64,000 bases of DNA, from assembly GCA_037128705.1 (NCBI GenBank), contig JBAXVX010000003.1, positions 124,001 to 188,000 on the forward strand, read 5' to 3'. Both the position numbers and the translations under genes were made by a program. Shown piece after piece: positions 1 through 8,344 of the stretch. A model generated the notes under the pieces. The model saw nothing but the letters and a program-made list of their open reading frames with translations. It was not told the DNA's origin and searched no databases. The first letter of the stretch is position 1. Every line of letters starts with the position of its first letter. Origin of the DNA: CAIVAT01 sp037128705 (GTDB lineage Bacteria > Bacteroidota > Bacteroidia > Bacteroidales > FEN-979).

Positions 1-1857
1 CTGGTGGATATTTACCTGCCTTACAAACCCAAGCGTAAAACGCGTGCAAGCATGGCCAGGGAAAAGGGTCTGGGCCCGCTGGCCGACATCATCTTTTGCC
101 AGCGATATGATGATGTTGACCACAGGGCTGAGAAATTCGCGGATCCCGAAAAAGGGGTGAATTCGGTTGAAGAGGCCATCCAGGGCGCCAGCGACATCAT
201 CGCTGAAACCATCAATGAGGATGCATACGCCCGCAAGCGGATCCGTCACCTGTTTGAAAAGGAATCCCTGATATCATCCAAAGTGCAGAAGGGAAAAAAC
301 CAGGATGGAATTAATTTTGAAATGTACTTTGATTACCATGAACCGCTGAGCCGGGCGCCTTCGCACCGTATCCTTGCCATGTTCAGGGGTGAAAGCGAAG
401 GTTTTTTGAACATTTCGGTTGAAGTAAACGATGAAAAGGCTCATGAGATCCTGGAACGAATTTTTATCAAGGGAAATAATGAAGCCTCCCGGCTGGTAAA
501 ACTGGCCATGAAAGACTCCTGCAAGCGCCTGCTGTTTCCATCCATCGAAACGGAGATGCGGCAGTGGGCCAAGTTAAAGGCCGACAGGGAAGCCATCAGG
601 GTATTTGCTGAAAACATGCGGCAGCTGCTGCTGGCGCCACCGCTCGGTCAAAAAAATGTGCTGGCCATCGATCCCGGATTCCGCACGGGATGCAAGGTCG
701 TATGCCTTGACCGCCAGGGCAAGCTGGTTCACAATGAGACCATCTATCCGCACCCTCCGCAGAACGAGGTGAAGGAGTCTATCCATAAAATCAAAAGTCT
801 TGTCAATGCTTACAAGATAGAAGCCATCGCCATTGGCAACGGGACAGCCGGACGTGAAACAGAGCGGTTGATACGGGCCATTCCGTTCGACCGGGAGGTC
901 ATCGCGCTGGCAGTGAACGAAAGCGGGGCTTCAGTTTACTCAGCTTCGGCTGTTGCCCGCAAGGAATTTCCGGATTATGATGTTACAGTGCGCGGATCAG
1001 TTTCGATAGGCCGGCGTTTGATGGATCCATTGGCTGAACTGGTTAAAATTGAGCCAAAATCGATCGGGGTTGGTCAATATCAGCATGATGTGGATCAAAC
1101 AGCCCTGATGCAAAGCCTGGAAGATACGGTTGTGAGTTGTGTCAATAAGGTAGGCGTAGAGGTCAATACGGCCAGTGAAGAATTGCTGACCTATGTTTCG
1201 GGACTGGGGCCTAACCTGGCAAAGAATATCATCACTTACCGCAATGAAAATGGCCCTTTCAAGTCCCGGACTGAATTCAGGAAAGTTACCCGTTTCGGTG
1301 ATAAGGCCTTTGAACAGTCTGCCGGTTTTCTCAGGATCAGGGATGCAAAAAATCCCCTCGACCGGAGTTCGGTTCACCCCGAAAGTTATCTTGTGGTCGA
1401 TCAGATGGCCCGGAGAATGGACTGTACGGTGGATGACCTGATGTCGAAGGCTGAACTACGGTCAAAGATCCGGCTGGAGGACTTTATTACCCCTGTCATC
1501 GGTATGCCTACCCTCCAGGATATCATGCTTGAACTTGCCAAGCCGGGTCGTGACCCGCGCCAGCAGTTCGAAATGTTTGAATTTGATAAGCACATCCATT
1601 CGATCAACGATCTCCGCAAGGGGATGAAGCTATCTGGTATTGTTACAAACATTACCAATTTTGGGGTTTTTGTTGATCTGGGTGTTCACCAGGATGGCCT
1701 GGTGCACATCAGTCAGCTTGCCGATCGTTTTGTTAAAGATCCGAATGAGGTGGTGAAGTTAAATCAAAAAGTGAAGGTCGAGGTCCTTGATGTTGATATG
1801 GAGCGTAAACGGATCCAGCTGACCATGAAAGGACAGGATACTAAGACTGCGGATTAA
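1..1857 (+). CDS. tex: Tex family RNA-binding transcription accessory protein (5' end outside window)
   Basis: The reading frame is already open at base 1, so the N-terminal part of the usual roughly 770-residue protein is missing; 618 residues are visible. In order they show the end of the Tex N-terminal helical region, a YqgF/RNase H-like domain beginning near visible residue 220 (motif VLAIDPGFRTG), tandem helix-hairpin-helix segments around 395-450 (YVSGLGPNLAKNI), and a C-terminal S1 RNA-binding domain at about 538-612 (GVFVDLGVHQDGLVHIS). Tex is a conserved cytoplasmic nucleic-acid-binding protein linked to transcription. The next gene starts 36 bp downstream on the same strand. The GTG at base 4 should not be taken as the start, because the residues around it (DIYLPYKPKRKTRAS) are an internal conserved Tex motif. 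Confidence 0.95.
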   Translation: MVDIYLPYKPKRKTRASMAREKGLGPLADIIFCQRYDDVDHRAEKFADPEKGVNSVEEAIQGASDIIAETINEDAYARKRIRHLFEKESLISSKVQKGKNQDGINFEMYFDYHEPLSRAPSHRILAMFRGESEGFLNISVEVNDEKAHEILERIFIKGNNEASRLVKLAMKDSCKRLLFPSIETEMRQWAKLKADREAIRVFAENMRQLLLAPPLGQKNVLAIDPGFRTGCKVVCLDRQGKLVHNETIYPHPPQNEVKESIHKIKSLVNAYKIEAIAIGNGTAGRETERLIRAIPFDREVIALAVNESGASVYSASAVARKEFPDYDVTVRGSVSIGRRLMDPLAELVKIEPKSIGVGQYQHDVDQTALMQSLEDTVVSCVNKVGVEVNTASEELLTYVSGLGPNLAKNIITYRNENGPFKSRTEFRKVTRFGDKAFEQSAGFLRIRDAKNPLDRSSVHPESYLVVDQMARRMDCTVDDLMSKAELRSKIRLEDFITPVIGMPTLQDIMLELAKPGRDPRQQFEMFEFDKHIHSINDLRKGMKLSGIVTNITNFGVFVDLGVHQDGLVHISQLADRFVKDPNEVVKLNQKVKVEVLDVDMERKRIQLTMKGQDTKTAD

Positions 1858-1893
1858 ACGTTTTAATCATACATCATAAATTGAAAATATAGC

Positions 1894-2574
1894 ATGAAGC
1901 GTTCCCTACTCTTTGTCCTGTTCCTGATCATTGCCTGCACACTTCCTTCTCAAAAAGTATTTTCCCAACGGATCCTGGGTGCCGTCAGCGTGGGTATGAA
2001 CCTGACCCAGGTGGATGGAGATGAATTTTTTGGTTTCAATAAAATCGGGCTGAATGTCGGCCCCATGGTCATCGTTCCCTTTGGTAAAAACAGGAACTGG
2101 TCTGTCAGCATGGAATTATTATACACCCAGAAGGGCAGTTACCACAGGGGGGCCACCGATTCGACCTCCTTTAGGCTGCAGCAGGATTATGTTGAAATCC
2201 CGCTCCTGATCCATTTTACAGATAAAAAATTAATTTCAGGGGGCGTTGGATTCTCCTATGGTCAAATGGTTTACTATAAAGAGACCAAAAACAATGTCTT
2301 CGATTCGTTATTTCAATATCAGACTCCGCTTTCAAACAACGATATATCTGTCATTGCAGATTTGCAGATCCGTTTATGGAGTAAATTGTGGGCCAATCTG
2401 CGTTACCAGTATTCAATGAAAAGCAACCGGACTGTCGTGGTGGTAGATCCGAATGTCTATCCCCGGGATCCCCTTACGCGATACCAGTATAACAATGTGA
2501 TCACCATCCGGCTCACCTGGGTGTTTAACCAGGCAAAGATTGTTAAAAAGCCCAAGCAGGGGAGTGAGAACTAA
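1894..2574 (+). CDS. PorT-like outer-membrane beta-barrel protein
   Basis: A 226-residue protein with a clear signal peptide (hydrophobic residues 5-19, likely cut after VFSQ). The mature part has alternating aromatic/polar strands typical of the Bacteroidota outer membrane beta-barrel domain (PorT/OMP_b-brl), such as the GMNLTQVDGDEFFGFNKIGLNVG opening seen here in shorter form as a strand-turn-strand unit. The C-terminus after residue 210 is lysine-rich rather than ending in the usual aromatic, so it may be a small barrel with a periplasmic tail. The substrate is unknown. It lies 36 bp after tex on the same strand and converges on a rhomboid gene. A repeat array begins 3 bp after its stop codon. 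Confidence 0.7.
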   Translation: MKRSLLFVLFLIIACTLPSQKVFSQRILGAVSVGMNLTQVDGDEFFGFNKIGLNVGPMVIVPFGKNRNWSVSMELLYTQKGSYHRGATDSTSFRLQQDYVEIPLLIHFTDKKLISGGVGFSYGQMVYYKETKNNVFDSLFQYQTPLSNNDISVIADLQIRLWSKLWANLRYQYSMKSNRTVVVVDPNVYPRDPLTRYQYNNVITIRLTWVFNQAKIVKKPKQGSEN

Positions 2575-2577
2575 AAG

Positions 2578-2629
2578 GGTAACAAGGTGACAAGGTAATT
2601 CGTCACTCGTCATTCGTAATTCGTCATTA
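2578..2629. repeat. Short tandem array: three 8-bp then four 7-bp units
   Basis: Three octamers of the GGTAACAA type (2578-2601) run directly into four heptamers GTCACTC, GTCATTC, GTAATTC, GTCATTA (2602-2629). The array fills the gap between two convergent genes. It starts 3 bp after the stop of the barrel gene, and its last three bases are the stop codon of the rhomboid gene on the minus strand. It belongs to the array family described under the other repeat entries. Confidence 0.85.
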
Positions 2630-3241
2630 CATCAATCCCAGTTGATGCAGAAACATCAGGGCCAGTCCTGGTTTCAGGGCCAGGGTGAAAACCACGCCAA
2701 ACAGAGCTCCCCACAAATGGGCATCATGCCCGATGTTATCGCGCCCCCTCTTAGCCATGTAATATTCATATCCTACATATAAGATCCCAAATATAGGGGA
2801 GGGAATAGGCAATGGGATGAAAAACAGGAAGATCTTTCCGGTAGGATAGAGGATGATGCTGGCAAATACGACGGCAGCCACAGCCCCGGAGGCCCCTACG
2901 GCGTTGTAAAACACATCATTTTTATATTTTCCGAAGGCAGGAATGATGGACAGAATGAGTCCTCCCACATAAAGGAGGATATAGTAAAAACCAGCCTTTC
3001 CGGGAAAATAGAATTTGAAATAGGTTTCAACGATCACCCCGAAGGAATAGAGCACCAGCATGTTGATGAAAAGGTGAACATACCCGGCATGCACAAACCC
3101 ATAGGTGAAAAACCGGTACCAGTGGTTGCTGTGTTTTGCATCATAGGCATTGAACTTCAACTTTGCAAACCACTCCTCATTGCTCAGCGCAAAAACGGAT
3201 ACAACCGCCGTGATGAAAATGATAAAATATGTTATTCCCAT
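2627..3241 (-). CDS. Rhomboid family intramembrane serine protease
   Basis: A 204-residue polytopic membrane protein with about six hydrophobic segments. The rhomboid active-site features are present: the GASGA motif with catalytic Ser118, the second catalytic residue His175 in GHDAHLWGA, and the HAGYVHLFIN segment (51-60) whose His56 and Asn60 match the oxyanion-supporting HxxxN motif. Rhomboids cleave substrates within the membrane; the target here is unknown. The start ATG at 3241 lies 21 bp from the next minus-strand gene end (3263), so the two are probably co-transcribed. The stop codon TAA (2627-2629) lies inside a heptamer array, which is unusual. Confidence 0.92.
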   Translation of the reverse strand: MGITYFIIFITAVVSVFALSNEEWFAKLKFNAYDAKHSNHWYRFFTYGFVHAGYVHLFINMLVLYSFGVIVETYFKFYFPGKAGFYYILLYVGGLILSIIPAFGKYKNDVFYNAVGASGAVAAVVFASIILYPTGKIFLFFIPLPIPSPIFGILYVGYEYYMAKRGRDNIGHDAHLWGALFGVVFTLALKPGLALMFLHQLGLM

Positions 3242-3262
3242 AGGAGCTATAAAAGGGAGAAA

Positions 3263-4087
3263 TTACCTGGTTGTTTCTGTTTTCTGATCTTTGGTGAAGT
3301 CGATTTCTGAACCCAGCACACTGTGAGGAATGAGGAATACGACCAGCAGAACGATGGATGCAATGATCGGCCACAACCTGTTTTCGCGGTTCTTTTTCAT
3401 CATCACCAGGGCAATGACCCAGAAGATAAAGGCAAGCAGTGACTTGTTGTCGGTCAGGTCATGTCCGAAGGGCCATCCGGTCCAAAAGGCGTCAAAGGCA
3501 AGTTTCTGCATGACCGGACCCAGGATCAGCACCCCGACACCGGTTGTAATTACCGTGAGCCAGGCAAAAAGATAGGTGTTTTTCATCCTGAAAATAACCA
3601 GCAGACCGGTCAGTGTTGAGAAGAGCATGCCACAGAATACGAACAAAATATGCGGGAGTAAAACAAACCAGGAGACAAATCCGGTATACCGCAATACGGC
3701 AGGGTGGACATTGAGTAAAACATGCTGATCATCTTTGATCAGGGTCACCTGATACATTACTTTTCCGGCGGGGGCCTGATGCGGAAGATACCCGATCAGG
3801 GTGTCGCCATGGCGCTGCATGGATTGCGTATGCCAGGTGTCATAACTTTTGAAACGGCGCAGTTTCAGCTCTCCTTTGATGCTTGTATCGGCTGCCACTA
3901 TTTTGATCGGAGCGTCATCCGGCTTGTCGTACGACCTGATCAATTTGTATTTGACCATTTCCCGGCCAATCTCAGCCTTGCCCCTGATCGGGTAGGTAGG
4001 TCCGGTCATTCGCTGGTACATGGCCAAAGCAAGGGTAAAAACGACCGCAAAAAACCAGATCAGAATAGATTTCAAAGATGAACTCAT
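3263..4087 (-). CDS. Polytopic membrane protein of unknown function
   Basis: A 274-residue protein with one N-terminal membrane segment (about 7-25), a periplasmic domain of roughly 100 residues rich in beta strands (from TYPIRGKAEIG to HPAVLRYTG), then about four further membrane helices between residues 135 and 260 and a charged tail. The architecture, a soluble beta-rich domain held between an anchor and a membrane bundle, resembles uncharacterised Bacteroidota proteins, but I do not recognise a named family or any catalytic motif. It sits directly upstream of the rhomboid gene in what looks like a two-gene unit, so it could be a partner or substrate of the rhomboid. That link is inference. 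Confidence 0.65.
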   Translation of the reverse strand: MSSSLKSILIWFFAVVFTLALAMYQRMTGPTYPIRGKAEIGREMVKYKLIRSYDKPDDAPIKIVAADTSIKGELKLRRFKSYDTWHTQSMQRHGDTLIGYLPHQAPAGKVMYQVTLIKDDQHVLLNVHPAVLRYTGFVSWFVLLPHILFVFCGMLFSTLTGLLVIFRMKNTYLFAWLTVITTGVGVLILGPVMQKLAFDAFWTGWPFGHDLTDNKSLLAFIFWVIALVMMKKNRENRLWPIIASIVLLVVFLIPHSVLGSEIDFTKDQKTETTR

Positions 4088-4113
4088 AGAATAAAATTAT
4101 TTAAAATTATTTT

Positions 4114-4141
4114 GTCACACGTCACGTGTCACGTGTCACGC
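4114..4141. repeat. Heptamer array, four GTCACRY units
   Basis: Four consecutive 7-bp units: GTCACAC, GTCACGT, GTCACGT, GTCACGC. The array lies 19 bp past the stop codon of the GH3 gene (whose 3' end is at 4161 on the minus strand) and 26 bp upstream of the start of the membrane-protein gene ending at 4087. The same unit recurs at 21803-21858. Confidence 0.9.
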
Positions 4142-4160
4142 TTTTCCCGCGCAAAGATAA

Positions 4161-7145
4161 CTATTTGATCTGATATTTGCACAGCAGATCATATGCAACT
4201 TGATGAATGTTTGTCCGGATATTCATCTCAGATAGCTTATGGTTGGATGCATTCGGGTAGACCCGGTTTGACAGGAATACGTACAAAAGGTCATTTTCAG
4301 GGTCAGCCCAGATATAGGTACCGGTGAACCCCGAATGACCGAAACTCAGGGAAGATGCCCCTTCGCAGGCAGGCCCGTCGGGAGAAAAGTTTAGCAATGG
4401 TTTGTCAAAGCCAAGCCCCCTCCGGTTCCCTTTTTCAGGAAACTGAACGCGCGTGAATTCATGGATGGTGGCGGGCGAAAGGTATTCTTTGCCTCCGTAA
4501 CTTCCATCCTGCAACAACATCTGGAGGATCACAGCAACATCGGAAGCATCGCTGAAAAGGCCGGCATGACCGGAAACCCCGCCCAGCATGGCAGCTCCCG
4601 GATCGTGTACATCGCCCCAGATCAACTGATTGCGGAATTCAGTATCGTATTCCGTAGGAATAATCCGGGAAAGCGGAAACCGGCTCCGTGGATTAAACCC
4701 CATGGTGTTCAATCCCAGCGGTTTGTAATAGGTTATCTCCAGGAAACGATCGAACGGCATGCCACTGATGCGTTCAACAACCATCCGTAAAAGGTAAAAG
4801 CCGATATCGCTGTACTTGTAATCCCTCGCAGGGCGGAGCGGTGAATCGATCAGGCGACGGATGATCGTATCTGTATAATCCTTCCGGATATAAAGATCAT
4901 GGGCCACCCGCACCGGGAATGCTTTCGATGAGTCAGACTGGTACATGGCCGGGTCGGGTTTCCCATTCTTCAAGGTTGCCTTATAAAACGGGATCCAGTC
5001 CTGCAATCCTGCCTGGTGCGTCATGACATCGCGTATCCGGAGATTGCCTTTGTTGCTTCCTCTGAGCATAGGCAGCCACCTCCCCAGGCTGTCATCGGGT
5101 TTGATCTTTCCCTCATCGAATAGCTTCATGACCGCCAGGGTGGTTGCACACACTTTGGTGACCGAGGCCAGATCGTAAATGTCCTGAAGCTTTACGGCCG
5201 TAGTGTCTTCATACCTTGGATGTCCGAATGCCTTCTCATAAAAGACCTTCCCGTTTTTGGCCATCAGGATCTGACAGCCCGGATAGGCTCCTGAGGTTAC
5301 TCCCTGCATTGCAATAGAATCAATGACCTTCAGCGATTCACTTGGTAGCCCGATCTCTTCGGGGAGCACAAATTCCAGCCTGCTCTTATCGGTGATTTCA
5401 CCTGTTTTAATGGCAAACGGACTGGCTGTGACCGGGAGTTTTCCATCGGCCCCCATCCCGCCGAAAATCACCTCCCCGGCTGCCAGTTCCGTGGCAGGGT
5501 TGTCCTGGTAAGCCACCATGATGGCTTCTGCCCTGGAAAGACCAGGGATGCGGCAGAGGGCATAGGGGGTGCCGAAAAGCACCATGATCGTGCGGTTTGT
5601 CCGGGCAAGGGTGTCGATGAAGCGGATCATGGAGCGCCTCAGGCCGAATGTATCTGCTGTGTTGCTGGTGATACCATGGATGCCAAGGATCACAATGTCG
5701 CTGGTGGAAATTCGTGCTAAAACACTGTCTGAACGCAGTTTTGAAAATGATTTCGGCAGGTTGAAGAGGGCCAGGCTGGCATATTGATTCAGGGTTGTCT
5801 GGAAAAGGTTTGGCAGGGAGTCGCCGATTGACAGAACAGCGATTTTCCGGTGGTCGAGGCCGGTGAGGGGGATCATCATCAAATCATTCTTTAAAATGGT
5901 CACCGATGCATCGACCATTTCCTGGCGCAGAACCTCCGCGGCACGGGGATTGAGATCGGCAACGAGGTTTTCAAGGGCGATCACCGGTTTTTGCATTAAC
6001 CCAAGTCTCTGCTTCAGTTCAAGGATCCTCCGGCATTTGTGTTCCAGTGTGTCGTTTGAAAACCACCCGCTGTCGACGGCTGTTTTTATTCCCCTGATGG
6101 CCAGTTCCATATCCTGTGGCAGCAGCAGGACGTCATTCCCGGCCTGCAAGGCCTTCAATTCAATTTCACCGGGTTTAAAAAATTTGGTAACACCCTGCAT
6201 GTCGAGTGCATCCGTGAAGACATAGCCCCGGAACCCCAGTTGTTTTTTTAGTAAATCGGTGATCACACTTTTTGAGAGTGTTGCGGGCGTATTTTTAACT
6301 GAATCGAGGCTGGGCACATAAAGATGGCCGATCATCACACCCATTACGCCCGCATTGATCTGGGCCCTGAAGGGAAACAATTCCACCGAATCCAAGCGTT
6401 GCCGGCTGTGGTTGATAATGGGAAGATTGAGGTGCGAATCGGTATCCGTATCGCCATGCCCGGGGAAATGTTTGGCTGTGGTCATGATCCCCCCGTCCTG
6501 CATTCCTTGCATGTAAAGCAAACTTTTCCGCGTTACATCTTCACGGTTCTCTCCAAAAGACCTGAAACTGATCACAGGATTTTTTGGATTGTTATTGATG
6601 TCAGCCACGGGGGCAAAATTGATCTGGATCCCCAGCCTCCTGCAACTCCTGGCAACCATGCGACCCATTGCATAGATCAGGGAGTCGTTGGATATTGCAC
6701 CAAGTGCCATCTGGCGTGGAAATGAAAAAGCGCTGTCGAGCCTCATTCCCAGTCCCCATTCGGCATCAATCGAAATGAGCATGGGCGTTTGTACCGATTC
6801 CTGGAGCCGGTTCGTGAGGATGGCCTGATTTACCGGGGATCCCTTGAAAAAACATAATCCGCCGGGATTGTATTTCCTGACGACCCGGAACAGGCTGTCA
6901 TTGTATGTCGAGTCTTTCCAGGAATAGGCCCTGATGATACACAGCTGGGCGATCCGTTGTTCAACAGACAATGAGTTATACACTGAATCAACCCAGCTGT
7001 TTCCCGTTCCCTTTAGGGCTGGGCGGGACTCCGTATCATGAGTTTTCACAGGATCCGTCGGGGGAATGGATTTCCCCTGGCCCCGGGCCGAAACGGTAAA
7101 AAACAGGATCATTAAGCAGCATCCTGCCAGGAACAGGTTCCTCAT
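4161..7145 (-). CDS. Glycoside hydrolase family 3 (NagZ-like) fused to a serine beta-lactamase domain
   Basis: A 994-residue exported protein. I start it at the ATG at 7145, which is followed at once by a good signal peptide (MRNLFLAGCCLMILFF, cut near ARGQ); an upstream in-frame ATG at 7190 would bury that peptide. Residues about 40-390 form a GH3 N-terminal barrel with the NagZ-type KHFPGHGDTDTDSH loop and the nucleophile region FTDALDM near residue 312. A GH3 C-terminal-like domain follows. Residues about 600-990 are a class C beta-lactamase/esterase domain with the SxxK nucleophile SVTK near residue 661 and a YSD-type second motif. NagZ enzymes release beta-N-acetylglucosamine, often from peptidoglycan fragments, and the second domain suggests D-amino peptidase or esterase action on the same material. 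The fusion is known in Bacteroidota; the exact substrate is inferred. Confidence 0.9.
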   Translation of the reverse strand: MRNLFLAGCCLMILFFTVSARGQGKSIPPTDPVKTHDTESRPALKGTGNSWVDSVYNSLSVEQRIAQLCIIRAYSWKDSTYNDSLFRVVRKYNPGGLCFFKGSPVNQAILTNRLQESVQTPMLISIDAEWGLGMRLDSAFSFPRQMALGAISNDSLIYAMGRMVARSCRRLGIQINFAPVADINNNPKNPVISFRSFGENREDVTRKSLLYMQGMQDGGIMTTAKHFPGHGDTDTDSHLNLPIINHSRQRLDSVELFPFRAQINAGVMGVMIGHLYVPSLDSVKNTPATLSKSVITDLLKKQLGFRGYVFTDALDMQGVTKFFKPGEIELKALQAGNDVLLLPQDMELAIRGIKTAVDSGWFSNDTLEHKCRRILELKQRLGLMQKPVIALENLVADLNPRAAEVLRQEMVDASVTILKNDLMMIPLTGLDHRKIAVLSIGDSLPNLFQTTLNQYASLALFNLPKSFSKLRSDSVLARISTSDIVILGIHGITSNTADTFGLRRSMIRFIDTLARTNRTIMVLFGTPYALCRIPGLSRAEAIMVAYQDNPATELAAGEVIFGGMGADGKLPVTASPFAIKTGEITDKSRLEFVLPEEIGLPSESLKVIDSIAMQGVTSGAYPGCQILMAKNGKVFYEKAFGHPRYEDTTAVKLQDIYDLASVTKVCATTLAVMKLFDEGKIKPDDSLGRWLPMLRGSNKGNLRIRDVMTHQAGLQDWIPFYKATLKNGKPDPAMYQSDSSKAFPVRVAHDLYIRKDYTDTIIRRLIDSPLRPARDYKYSDIGFYLLRMVVERISGMPFDRFLEITYYKPLGLNTMGFNPRSRFPLSRIIPTEYDTEFRNQLIWGDVHDPGAAMLGGVSGHAGLFSDASDVAVILQMLLQDGSYGGKEYLSPATIHEFTRVQFPEKGNRRGLGFDKPLLNFSPDGPACEGASSLSFGHSGFTGTYIWADPENDLLYVFLSNRVYPNASNHKLSEMNIRTNIHQVAYDLLCKYQIK

Positions 7146-7339
7146 ATCCTTCAATTTCCACTGCCAAATACCTGATGATTGCATTCTCATATTTTGTGTG
7201 CCATGGAGGTTTGAAAACGGGTTGCCGGGCCCTCCTGAGCATCACAAATGTGAGAACTTTCATTTTCAGTCTGACATGACCCTTCTCAAATCTTTTCTTT
7301 TTTTATCAACATGCATTCCGACCCCTCCCGTTATTGTAA

Positions 7340-7347
7340 TATATTTG
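7340..7347 (+). promoter_or_regulatory. -7 box TATATTTG for the transketolase operon
   Basis: TATATTTG matches the Bacteroidota TAnnTTTG element and lies 65 bp upstream of the transketolase N-subunit ATG. No good TTTG -33 box is seen 19-21 bp upstream, so support is moderate. Confidence 0.5.
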
Positions 7348-7412
7348 TCGTAATTGAAATTACTGTAATTTCAGCATGATCACTTCTCATTTTTAACCAT
7401 TTAATTACTTCA

Positions 7413-8258
7413 ATGCTATCAATTCCTGAATTAGAAAAAATTGCCGCACAGGTGAGGCGCGACATCATCAGGATGGTTCACGGAGCCTCCTCCGGACATC
7501 CCGGCGGCCCCCTGGGTGCAGCCGATTTCCTCGTTGCCCTCTATTTTAAAATTATGAAGCCTGATGCTTCTCATTTTTCCATGGATGGGATAGGAGAGGA
7601 CATCTTCTTTCTTTCAAACGGACATCTTTCAGCCGGGTGGTACAGTGTACTGGCGCGATATGGTTATTTCGACATGAAGGAGTTGGGCTCCTTTCGCAAA
7701 CAACATTCCCGGTTGCAGGGCCATCCTGCCACTGCCGAGGGACTTCCCGGGGTGCGTATCAGTTCCGGGTCACTGGGTCAGGGACTGTCGGTTGCCATCG
7801 GTGCAGCGCTTGGGAAGAAGATGAACAACGACGAGCACCTTATTTACTGCCTGATGGGAGATGGTGAGTTACAGGAGGGCCAGAACTGGGAGGCGTTGAT
7901 GTTTGCTGCGGCAAAAAAAGTAGATAACCTCATTGCCGTGATTGATTACAACGGTCAGCAGATTGATGGTCCCAACGAACGTGTTTTACCCCTGGGCGAC
8001 CTCCAGGCAAAGTTTTCAGCTTTTGGATGGAATGTGATGACCATGTATGGCAATGACATGACCGAGGTGGTGGAGACCCTGAAAAAAGCGCAATGGTATA
8101 CCGGCCAGGGGCAGCCTGTGATGATCATGATGACGACCCACATGGGATATGGTGTTGATTTCATGCTCGATAATCATGAATGGCATGGCGTGTTCCCAAA
8201 TGATGATCAAACAAAGAATGCCCTTAAACAGTTGGAGGAGACACTGGGGGACTATTGA
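7413..8258 (+). CDS. Transketolase, N-terminal (thiamine diphosphate-binding) subunit
   Basis: A 281-residue protein equal to the N-terminal third of full-length transketolase. It has the GHPGGPLGAADFLVALYF start region, a glycine-rich SGSLGQGLSVAIGAALG segment and the thiamine diphosphate/Mg motif GDGELQEGQNWEA. Split transketolases (N and C subunits encoded separately) are common in Bacteroidota and archaea. The complex interconverts sugar phosphates in the non-oxidative pentose phosphate pathway. Its partner subunit is at 9905-10864, but unusually the two halves are separated by a 1.6-kb VWA gene. A heptamer array begins 5 bp after the stop codon. Confidence 0.93.
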   Translation: MLSIPELEKIAAQVRRDIIRMVHGASSGHPGGPLGAADFLVALYFKIMKPDASHFSMDGIGEDIFFLSNGHLSAGWYSVLARYGYFDMKELGSFRKQHSRLQGHPATAEGLPGVRISSGSLGQGLSVAIGAALGKKMNNDEHLIYCLMGDGELQEGQNWEALMFAAAKKVDNLIAVIDYNGQQIDGPNERVLPLGDLQAKFSAFGWNVMTMYGNDMTEVVETLKKAQWYTGQGQPVMIMMTTHMGYGVDFMLDNHEWHGVFPNDDQTKNALKQLEETLGDY

Positions 8259-8263
8259 GAAAA

Positions 8264-8291
8264 TTTACGATGTACGATGTACGATTTACGA
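8264..8291. repeat. Heptamer array, four units, inverted relative to 8393-8525
   Basis: Units TTTACGA, TGTACGA, TGTACGA, TTTACGA, which are the reverse complement of the TCGTAAA/TCGTACA units found 100 bp downstream. The two arrays could pair as the arms of a long hairpin spanning the start of the VWA gene. It begins 5 bp after the transketolase N-subunit stop. Confidence 0.9.
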
Positions 8292-8295
8292 ATAA

Positions 8296-8344
8296 CCAGT
8301 GACCAATGACCAGTGACCAATGACCAATGATCAATTACCAATTA
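8296..8344. repeat. Heptamer array, seven CCARTGA-type units
   Basis: Seven consecutive units: CCAGTGA, CCAATGA, CCAGTGA, CCAATGA, CCAATGA, TCAATTA, CCAATTA. One CCAATGA unit contains the ATG (8320) that opens the VWA reading frame. The same unit occurs at the end of the flippase gene (21763-21790). Confidence 0.9.
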
